Shown piece by piece: positions 41,601 to 53,600 of a stretch of DNA of 64,000 nt. The stretch is from assembly GCF_036588685.1 (NCBI RefSeq), contig NC_086374.1, forward strand, positions 72,290,457-72,354,456, written 5' to 3'. A program made the translations under genes and the position numbers. Under the pieces are notes generated by a model that worked only from the letters and a program-made list of their open reading frames with translations, ran no database searches and had not been told where the DNA came from. The DNA is from Mytilus trossulus (lineage: Eukaryota; Mollusca; Bivalvia; Mytilida; Mytilidae). Every line of letters begins with the position of its first letter. Positions within the stretch are counted from its first letter, which is position 1.

Positions 41601-44600
41601 GAATGGTTTTACACCAGTAATTTTGGAGCCCTTTATAGCTTGTTGTTCGGTGTGAGCCAAGGCTCCGTGTTGAAGGCCGTACATTGACCTATAATGGTTT
41701 ACTTTTTTTAAAATGGTTATTTGGATTGAGAGTTGTCTCATTGGCACTCACATCACATCTTCCTTTATCTATAATAGGTAAAAATGTCAAAAAGTCAACA
41801 TTGTGTTATACTCTTAATCACTAAAAAACAAACAAAATAAACACATATATTCTTAAACCAGTTGTTTTCATGATACGAATTATTTCCTCTTCATATACTT
41901 TATGATGGCATGATACTTAACCCCTAATTGGAGGGATTGTGCTTGGTTTTCATATGATGAAGACATAATCTTTCAATCGGTTTACTTGAGGTTTATACTA
42001 TGAAAATAAGAGTTGATATAATTGGATGTCAGGAAATGCTAATTATCCTTTATTTATTTATGTATTATACTCATTCTGCTTCCTTAAATTGAGAATTGAG
42101 ATGAGGAATATGTCAAAGGGATAACAACTCTACGAAAGAGCAGATAACAACCAAAGGCCACCAATGGGTCTTCAAAAAAGCGAGAACGTCCCGCACCCGA
42201 AGGGGGCCTCAGCTGACCCCTAAATAGAAATGTGTACTAGTTCAGTGAAAATGGACGTCATACTTCACTCCAAAACAAATAAATGGAATAAAATTTAAAA
42301 AAAAACACACAAGACTAACAAAGGCCAGAGGCTCCTGACTAGGGACAGGCGCAAAAACGCGGTTTAACGAGTTTTGTGAGATATCAACCATGACCTATAC
42401 CTTTAGCCAATATAATTTCTTTTTTACCTTTTCCGACATCGGACTAAGACTTTGTTTAAATTGAATTTTACTGTAAGTGTTGCTGCGGTGTGTTAGTTTT
42501 TTTCTATGTTTAAGAGTTGGATGGCATTGCGTTATCACCTTAGATAAGAACCAGAATACAAAACATATGAACATGCCATTTACTTGAGCCAAATTTCTGT
42601 GTCAATTTTGTGACTAAGTCTTTCTCGTCTACTTCTTCTAATGCCCATTTTAGATATGAAATAGGATTCCGTTCAGTTTCTTTCATAACGTTTAACCATT
42701 CATTTAACAGTTTGTAGAACTGTTTAGGTTCGCTACCAATCTTCTTCCTTACAACACTCATATCATATCCAATTGCCTCTGAGAACTGTAGCCATTTATT
42801 GCTAGCTATAAATGTTTGTTCTACCTCAAGAACAAATATTTTAATTGCTGGAACAAGAAATCAAACAGATTAAACCAAAAAAATGCTAAAATTGTCAGTT
42901 TGTCTCCGACTGTTGTCGAATGTACCTTAGGTGCTTTCCGTTTTTTTCTTTTTTATAAATTCAAAAAAAATAATAATAGCTTTGAACAACAGTTTTATTT
43001 GTGCTTATAAAATATGCAAATAACGAAATGAAACAAATTTATTAACAACTACAAATATTATCGCTTTAGAAAAATTCATCTGATTTTGAACAGCGATTTT
43101 TGACTACTGTTGCATTTATTTCTGTTCATTAATTAAAAAAAAGTTCTTTCTTTCAAATATTAAAATCACCATTCAAAGTATTCACAGGAAGGTACACTTA
43201 AAGGTACACTAACTGTTACCAAATCCACATGTACCAATGAAAATTGAAATGTTTAAGATCATTTGTGATAAATAAGTCATTCTTGATTTAGAAGACATAT
43301 AAATTTCCACTTACATTGTTGGGAAATGATTAAATTATAAAATTTCATTAATAAACTTTCGCAAACATCATTTAAGTTTCAAACATTTATTTTGTGAATT
43401 TTTTAAACATTCATATAAATATCATTCAACTAATGTTGACAAACCTCTCCATTTCTTCTTGCTAATTCTCTCTGTATTGTATCCTATAATAGATTAATCA
43501 GATTTATGATTTACTTAATACCGGGTGCAAGCAGTATACTATTTACATTGATTGCAAAAGGGAAGATTGTATAACTCATTTTATTTTTCGGCATGAATCA
43601 ATTTGCAACTTTGCAACTCACAGCCATCCATATTGCAGAATATTTCATTTTTGTATTTTTCCATTGAACTATACTCTCCACTGAAACCTATTTAGTGTAA
43701 CGAAGGCTTTTTTTTTTAAACGCATTGAATTTGAAAAAAAAATCATGAATGTTATATTATTTTTACATTTTACATTTTACATTTTAACAAACTTTCACGT
43801 CAGTATGTTGTTCATACTCAGTGCACTCACGTTTAATAATGTAGCAAATAAACTCATATGTACCAGGATTAAAAAAAAGATATTTGCGCCAGACGCGCAT
43901 TTCGTGTAAAAAGATTCATTAGTGATACTCGAATCAGAAGATGTTAAAAATGTCAAATAAAATACGAAATTGAAGAACATTGAGGACTACAATTTCCTGA
44001 AAGTTTTGACAAATACAGCTAAGGTAATATATTTCTGAGGTAGGAAAACCTTAGTACGTCAGCAATTTAGAAAAAAAAAGTCTAATGATTAAAGTGTGCG
44101 TATCATTTTATTTACACAAAACGTGTACACATTTTTTTAAACAGACTTGTAAACAGTTATTCTTCAAACAAAATGTTTAAGAGGAAAGAAAGTATTATGC
44201 AATATATAATAAAAGAGCACATAAACACTTCAGATCTCAGCATTAAGAACAACGACAGTTATCTTTGTCTAACATTGACAGTTGAATGTGCGACCATAGT
44301 TCCTGTACAATAATAAAGCTGATCATGCTAAAAGTGACATAAATAACGATACAAATGTTTAAGAAAGCCATGTCATTATCGAAGCACTGTTTTTTTTATT
44401 TGCCGACTTAACCTTATACCACAAAAAACATATTAAGATGACCAAAAGTGGGTAGAAGATTCTTAAATCGCATTTCCTTTTGAATATTGCAAGTGCATAA
44501 ATAAAATACTTGTTGGATATCTATACATTACCATATGTGTTGGTTGAAGTTCCTGCATCCTCGGATAAAACAGTAGGCTGTCTATCTGCATTCTGCGTTG

Positions 44601-47600
44601 GTAAGATCGAGTTATCAGAAATTTCTTGCACCAACAAGCTTTCTAGGTTTAAAGACCGTTCGGATAGTATTCGACCAGGGTGTTCTCCTGTTAATATTTA
44701 TATAGTCAATGTTATTGGGATATTAATATTGGGAATATATTGTACATGAGTGCCACGCAAATAACGATTTCAGTGTTTGGAATGCTACAAATGGAAGAAA
44801 GAAAACAAAAAAGGTTGGGAAACACAAAACCTCATTTTATAAAGTGATCTGACGGCCTACACATTTCGTGAATTTCTAATTTAAGAAAAACTCAAGTTAA
44901 GAAGATTTGATATTTGGGACAAAATGTGTCTCAATTTGCGTACAAGTTATTTATAGAACCAATATTGGAACACATCTTACCAGAAGTATTTACAGATGTG
45001 TGTCCGTCTTCTGTCGAAGCACCATTTGGAAGTGTTGTACTTTCTGAGCTATTTGAATAGTGTACGACCTCACCAGGATCGTGTGACCAGCCATATCCTG
45101 ACAACGATCCTTCGTCTTCCTCACCTGCTTTAGATAACAAAACCTTATTGATACTAGAAAACATATAGTAAAGACTAGTCGTATTCATGCTAATGTACAC
45201 CATGTTTATAATACCACTTATTTAATTTCCAGATTTTATCCTACATTCAATAGTATAAATATGAAAAAAAGGTCTGGAAAATGATTACATATATGTTATA
45301 TTGTGTTATATCTCGTCTCCGTATTTTTCATGTATACCAGCTTTGATAAGCTCGTACTATAAACAACAAAATTATTTATTTTGTGAAAAAATAATCTCCA
45401 TTACTGTATAGCTTTATTATTTTCATTACCCAGTGTACATTATTCTATTCAATTTGGCGGCATTGTGTTCAAGGTTAGGATTGATTTCTTCTGAAATTGT
45501 TAAACATCTCACCATTTATTTTATAGATTTTGTATTTACAACGTGTCATACATTAAATTCATTCGTTCGGTGTCTATTCACTTATTTGCGTTTAAATATC
45601 TTTTGGTTGAGTTAAGCCCTTTTAATTGATATTTTATTGTTTGGCTTTCTATTTTGTGATGTTACATTATCTTATACTGCAACTAGTAGTTCCTAAATAT
45701 AGCAACACAACAACATGCAATGTCAATTTCATGATGGACCAACTTTTCTACAATCAGGGGTTCATTTAGATGACAATAAGTTTAAAATTTTGGTTACAAT
45801 TTAAAAAGATATCAATGTATTAATTTATGTTGCAGTTCAAAACAATATAAGGTCAATGGCATAGAAATATATACTTTTTTGTTTTGGGCACAAAACTTTT
45901 TAAAACCTCGCCTTTTCCCAGTTCCTCAGCCTCATAGATTTTTTTTTATTTTTCTGACATTGACCTTATATTGTATATGCTTTAGGTAAGGATGAAGATT
46001 GGTACCAATTAAAACGTTTAAACCCGCTGCATTTGTTTGAACCTGTTCAAAGTCAGGCACCTGGTGTTTAGTGGTTGTCGTTTGTAAATGTGGTTCATAA
46101 GTGTTTCTTGTTTTTTATATAGATTAGACCGTAGGTTTTCCTCTTTGTATGGTTTAACACTAGTATTTACTGGGGCCTTTTATGGCTTGCTGTTCGATGT
46201 GAGCAAAGCTCCATGTACAACGGCCTATACAGGTTTATTTTTACAAATTTGGACCTTGTATAAAGAGTTGTCCCATTGGCACTTATACAAATCTTATGCT
46301 ATCTAAAAGAACTTGGTATCCTTATTTTGACAGATACAGAGTGCTTATTCAAGGATTAAAGGGTGAAGGACGGGTCCAAAAAAATATGTAAAAAAAATAA
46401 TGAGATTAATATAAAAAAAAAAAGATTAAGTGTTTTAATATGAAAAGCAAGAACACAGATAATTAGAAGCCAAGCTTTTTTTTTGGAACACATTCAATAA
46501 CGTTAACTGCATTTGAAATATTGAAAGCAGAAATATTCCTTCTTTATTTCATTACACTCAATTTCTTTTGTCGTTAGCTTATATTTACAGGTATTTGCAT
46601 TTTAAAACAACGTTCTATGTGTATTTCCCTGTTTCATTTCCTTTAATGTTCTTATACACTCAAAACTTCTATTGTAACATGATAATCAAGTGAATAATTT
46701 ACGATCTTTATCATGATGTATTCATATTTTTATAATATTCATTTCATTGTTATACACATGTAAGTCAAGAAATTTATTGTGGTTTGAAAATAAATAAAAA
46801 TATCGATAAACCTGGACCATGGTTGTCATTCATATTTCATTAAATCTAGCAACTTAAAAAATAAATGACTACTCACTTTGTACAAGCTGTTTTGGGTGGG
46901 TTTGAGAACGATCCAAATTATGCTGTTCCTTTTGTTCTTTGAAAAATATCACAAAATATATCATTCATTTGTAGTTTTGTCTTTTACTGTTAAGGTTTAT
47001 TGTTTTATATATATATATATATAAATATTAGGGGATTAGGTTTCTTTCTTTTTTTTTGTTATATATTATGTAAGAACATCAGTTGTTCGACCTGTTAGTC
47101 AAATGCGTTTTGTTTAAATATACTTTTTTACTGTTTTGTCTTTTTGGAAAATGTTGTTTGTGCTGTACAACGAAATTTGTTTTACATGCACACGTATAAA
47201 AATTGCGGTTTTTATCCAACGCAATCATAGTTTTGAACGTAGTTTTCAATTTAGACTCGTATATATTTTTTCGTTTGGGCTTGTATCATATTTTCCCTCC
47301 GGTTTATATGATCCGTTCATCCTATAATGACTCTTTAAATTTAAGAGTCTCATCTAAAAATGAAGGTACTTTTTTGGAAAAATGAGGGTACTTTTTTCTT
47401 AAAATGAGGGTACTTTTTATATGGACTTCCAAATACCGTTTCGATTCCTAACATCACTAAAGAGACATTTATTGTCGAAATCCGGATCTGGTGTACAAAA
47501 AAAATTTATTGACACCTTATATTTGTGGCATAACATCGTGGCTACAAGTTAATTGTTTTCTGTTTAGGATTACATTTATATTAAGATCCATTTTGTTACA

Positions 47601-50600
47601 TCTTGTGATCAATTTTATTTGGCAATTGCCAATGGCAGTCAGCAGGGTTAAAGAACATCAGTTGTTCGACCTGCTAGTCAAATGTGTTTTGTTTAAATAT
47701 ACTTTTTCACGTTTTTTGTCTTTTGGAAAATGTTGTTTTTGCTGTTTTAGACCCTTCTACAACGAAATTTGTTTTACATGCACACGTATAAAAATTGCGG
47801 TTTTTATCCAACGCAATCATAGGTTTGAACGTAGTTTTCAATTTAGACTCGTTTATATATATATGTATAGTAGAAAAAAAGAAATCTAATCCCCAAATAA
47901 CAAAACAAGTCTTGTATTTCTATCTCCATCATGGATATTCATTCATATATAGTGACATTGAATATAATGAAAATCAAAACGTTCACTAATGGCACAAAAT
48001 GGTCTAAAATATCAACTTCATCATAAAACACATAAATGGATGGTCTAAATTTGGTCCATAAATGGGTCTATTTCAAAACCTTTAATGCTAAATCAGTTTG
48101 TTTCATAAAAGTACATAATATTCTCCAAGGTTAACCATTTCAGACATTTTGTAAATATGATGGTTTTGTGCAATTTTCATACCTAAAAGCTTTCGAAACA
48201 CATTGGTCGCCACCTACATCCAAAATGTTTTGTAACCAAAATACTACAATTTTGATATTGAATTCATCTAAAAAAAACGGTTTTGGATCGATGATTGCGA
48301 CCAAGGTAAATTATGCCATAACAATTAAAAGTATGGAAAAATAATACCGAAATTGACCTTTAAATACAAATAATGTTTATCTAAGGGGTCATAGCTTCAT
48401 AAATTTTTAAGGAAGGTGCCAAAAAAAGATATGTTTTTGTCTTAATAGTATTAAAGTTGGTATTTCTATGTGAAATTTGGCCCGATTTTTAGAAAATCAT
48501 TAAAATATAAGCGTCAATTTTAACCCTTCGTGAACCTTCTTCTTTGTGCATTAACATATATTGCAATCAATAAAATGCTTTTTTGTGCATACAAAACGAA
48601 CCTTTTAGACAAACATGGTTGTGTTTATCTTCGCTGTCCACAGTGGGTGACGCATCTATTTCTGGAATGCTCTCCATTTTCAAAGAACTGTTGGTATGAA
48701 AAAATATATGCATCTGTATATATTAAATTGTTGTAATTGATGCTTAGTACCATTTTCTATTTTTTTATTTTTATTTTAAGATACCTTTCATTTAATGTAT
48801 ACATTCATGCATGCTAATCTAACACAATATACTATTAATCCGATATCATTGTAACTTAGCAAACACTGTTTGTTGTGATAATAACATAGCAAAATTAAAA
48901 AAAGGGAATACTACTGTTGTTATCATTTAGCAGCTAACATGATGTTTCGGTTTTTTTTTATAATGTAATTCATAAAATCATATTACATCAAAAAATATTT
49001 CAAAACTCAAAAAATAAAATCATAATCTGCCAAATAAAACACTTTTGCAAAATTTGTTCTTTTCAAACATGCTTCCATAGATACAAATGTAAACATTTGT
49101 TCTACAAAAATTGTCCCATGCTATTATATTCTTTTCAGATTTTAACTTTAAAAAGTTCTCTGATTACATAGTTAAATCAACATTTCTCTTGTTTTAAAAC
49201 TAATGTTCATCATAAAACTCGTGCTTTATATCGAATGGCGAGTTCACGACCGACACTCGGCTAACCCAGAGATAGGTCGATTAATCTATATTGAGTATGC
49301 GGCTATATCGGCGGTGAGTCTGTTAATCGGGTTAAAACTTTAATAGACATTTGCCAAACATATAGCGAAAATTGGGGATTCAGATTCTCATCAGCAAAAA
49401 GTGAAGTGCTGAAATTTTGTTCTTCAAAATGTGCTACCATAAGTCAACCATTGAAACTTTACGGAGCGGACATTCCAGTAGTAATATCAACCAAGCATGT
49501 TGGAATTTTATTAAATGCCGAATTTAAGAGCATGTCAAGAACTTTAAATGCATGTCGAGTTTTGCGTGCAACTGCGTTATTCGTAATGAAATCCGGAATT
49601 CACCCATCCTTCCTTAATCCATTAACGTGCTCCAAAATAGTATTTCAGATGTGTTATCCAAAGGGAATGTTTGCTTGCGAGCTTTGGTATGGTCTTTCAA
49701 ATACTGAATTAACAATGTTAGAACGTTCCCACAAATATATATGTAAAACAATTCAAGGGCTTCCTGCACGAACACGATCCGACAAGTGCACAAGCCTACT
49801 AGGTTGGCTTCCTGTGGAGTGCTATATTGACAAGTGTAAGTTACAATTTTTTGGAAGATTATGTAGAATGGACAATAATTTATTACCAAAACGTATACTA
49901 CTACTACGACTTTTAGAATTTAGAAACAAATGTTCCAAAAAACAAGATGGTTTTGTACAAGATCTAATAAAAATAGCCGTTAAATATGATTTGATAAACT
50001 TTGTTGAAGATTTCGTGAAATCAGGCATCTTCCCATGTAAAACTGTATGGAACAGATATAATCTGAAAACAACAGATGGCAACAAAGAATATCAGTTGAC
50101 AGTGACTTTGAAGTTTTCCGTAAAATTCACAAACACATTGTACCACACAGAGCTTGGGTTATTGCTAAAACTAATCCTAACTTCAGAGAATGAGCGAAGT
50201 TTATTGTTGACCTATGTTCCGTCATCCAATCAGAAGAGTCACCTCTCTTATGCGATAAATGTGGACAGTTTTTCAATAACATTATTGAACATATCATGTG
50301 TATGTGCGATCGTCTATCAGACTTAAGAGCGAAGCTTTGGGAGGACTTAATAAGCATTAATCCGATTGTGTTCAGTGTGTATCTAGACAACCTAACGTCA
50401 TCCACATTCACAGCAACACTTTTGTCATGTTATACGGAATATGATCTGGATAATGATAACAGTATTTATTTCTCAAAAACTTGTATTACACATGTTCAAC
50501 GGATGTGCAGCGTTTTTTATAACAGTTAACTTACCTTCAGAAATATTATCATTTACTTTAAAGTGACACTCAACTGATTTAGTATTATCATTTACTTTAA

Positions 50601-53600
50601 AGTGACATTCAACTGATGTAGTATTATCATTTACTTTAAAGTGACATTCAACTGATTCAAACACTCTTATCAATATATCAATCACTCTGATTTCTTGACC
50701 AATATGTAAATATTATTATTGTACAAAACTGTTTAATACATGCAAAATCTTCGATAAGAAGGAAATAAAGTTAATATATAGTGGTGTTATTATTTTTTTT
50801 CTAGGTTCAATTAAGGATCTATTAAATGAAAAGGCGAGTTACTCATCAGTAAATTTATACACATTTTACACACACAAAATGTACACAAAAATGACAAGTT
50901 GGTTGAGTTTACTTGCATGCAATCTTTTGAACATCGAAAAAAGACTGGTATTATGTTTGTTTACCATATTAACATCAATATGTGAAAAATCTACACGAAA
51001 AACTGTATTTTTGTGACAGAAATCATTTTTTTATAAAAAAAAATATGGTCTGTTAATGGGTCGGATGTATAAAACTCTGTCTGTTAATTGGTCTGTTAAG
51101 AGTTATGAATGACATTACAAGTATAATTTAATTGCTATATGGGGTGTTATCTGAATAAAGATTAGTGGCTAGAATAAATGGAAACAACACATGAACAATG
51201 AAACAGAAGTTTAGACAATGGAATCTGAAAATTGATAGAAATGATTTTAAAAAGTGTAAAATCAAAGTAATATTAATTTCATCAAAGAATGGTCGCATAT
51301 ATCATGTGGATTCTGTTTCAATGATATGAATTTCACCAATTTGTCATTTACATAGTTAACAAGTACATAAATCAGAGATAAACTTCGTAATGTTTTGATT
51401 TTTTTTTATCAAATGAACTGAAATATGTTTATAATGCAAACAAATATAGACAAACCTTTCAACATCAACCTTTCTCTACACCACCTTGAAGGTCACTCGA
51501 TAGAAAAACAAGCAAGTTTGCGGACTGCGAGTCGGCTAGATGACTTACGATATCATAGGAATACATCATTACTCGAAAAATAAAATTAATACTATGCATT
51601 TATTGTGATTTACAGGAATATAAAATTGTCTGGTTGTTACACATTAAATCTGCACCCAACACTTATATAAAAAAAAAACTTACTAATGTCTATTTCCTGT
51701 TTAGAACCACATTTTAGAACTTAATTGGTACAGACATTTCCTTAGGCGGCAGAAAATCAGAATGATGACTCGGTACAAAGGAAAATACATACCGGAAATA
51801 AACTCCTCATAGATACCAGGATTGAAATTTGATATTTGCACCTTATATTTACGCCAGACACGCGTTTCGTCTACGAAAAAATCATCAGTGACGCTCGAAA
51901 AAAATGTTTAAAGGCCAAAAACAAAGTTGAAATGCATTGAGGAAATACAACTTATACCGGCGTCACACATCAGCGTATAGCTCCGGCGTGTTAAAATTAT
52001 TTACGCTGCCAATATGCTTTAAGCGTATATTGGGCGTTCTAGAAGCGTATCTAAGGTTACGCGTTTATCCGGCGTTCAAGAAACGTATGTTAGCGTATTT
52101 TGTATGCTTTTTATGCTGCATAAAAATTTTCTCGGGTTGTAGCGTTCATCAAGCGTATTTACTTTCCTTCAGTGGCTAGAGGTATAGGAGGGGGTTGATA
52201 TCTCATAAACATGTTTATCCCCTCCGCAATTTTGCGCCTGTCCCAAGTCAGGAGCCTCTGGCCTTTGTTAGTCTTATATGATTTTTAATTTTAGTTTCTT
52301 GTGTATAATTCGGAGTTTATTATGACGTCCATTATCACTGTACTAGTATACATATTTTAAGGGGCCTTCTGAAGGACGCCTACGGGTGCGGGAGTTTCTC
52401 TCAACATTAAAGACCCATTGGTGGCATTTGTCTGTTGCCTGTTCTATGGTCGGGTTGTTGTCGCTTTGACACATTCCCCATTTCCTTTCTCAATTTTACC
52501 TTTGTATTACGATGTTCTTATGGCGTGCAACTAACATATACCGACTTTGTCAGTTTTCTCTGTACGTTTGGTGCACGCCGGTCTATCCGCCAATGTGTGA
52601 CGGTAATAAGGTAATCTATTCCTGAGGTAAAAAATCCTTAGTATTCCAAAGAAAACGCATGGAATTTAACTAGCTGCATTACAACACCTGACAGATTCAT
52701 AGATGTTACAGATTTTGAACACACAAAAAAATAAGGCTGATTGATAACTTGGCGTAAATAATATATTCATGCGAATTCAGTCCATATAACGCTAATTTGA
52801 AGTGACACACTCTTTTAATTAAATGCAGAGAGAGAAAAACAAATGAAAGTGCTCTTTCTATAAGGATACTGTTGCACCGTATTGTAATTTTTTCGTCACA
52901 AGTGCATCTCATTTTTTTCAATGTGAAAATATTAACTCAAGGTAGTCAGACTATTGTCGTGGCTAAATGACTCTTAACTGACACGATTTAAATTGTCCAA
53001 CCCATTAACAGACTGTATTCCCCTAATATTCATTAAAATGTGGTATAACTCAACTTATATAACAATTATGAAATATTTATCAACGACAATTGACTTTTTA
53101 GAACCAAAGTACTACTTTGTGTCCTTTAAATCCTTTAAATCATATCTAAAAATGGTTTTTGGCCTTTTATCTAAAATATTGATATGCGTACAAGCATAAA
53201 AACCACATACTTGCGCGACGCCTTTTCATTTCTTTTAATGGTGGAAAATGTTCTATGATAGATATCATTTTGTCAGACACTTCTGTATATTTAACAGAGT
53301 TTTTAAAACATTAAATTGTGAGTTTTACTCTTAACAGACGTATAACCAACCCGATTAACAGACCCACCGCCGATATAGCCGCATATTCAATATAGATTAA
53401 CCGACTATCTCTCGGTTAGCCGAGTGTCGGCCGTGGAGTTGCCCACATATAACAATTGGTGTTGACATTGTCAAATATCCCGTTCTCAATTCCGATTTTG
53501 TGTATCTTTCATGCATATTTGAAAACCCTTTTTTGTTAGCAATGACTGTTCCTTTACATTTCATCTAATTGATTAATGTTAATAATGTATTTTCAAAATA

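Larger units (their letters stand above)
49238..53442. mobile_element. 4.2 kb segment bounded by about 95-bp inverted repeats
   Basis: The arm at 49238-49333 (ccgacactcggctaaccc through tgttaatcgggtt) is the reverse complement, with roughly one mismatch in ten, of 53348-53442. Related ctgttaatgggt words occur inside near 51050 and 53000. The interior holds a LINE remnant, family 1 and 4 repeats and possibly two gene A exons, but no transposase. It may be a composite DNA element or two MITE copies in opposite orientation. Confidence 0.6.
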
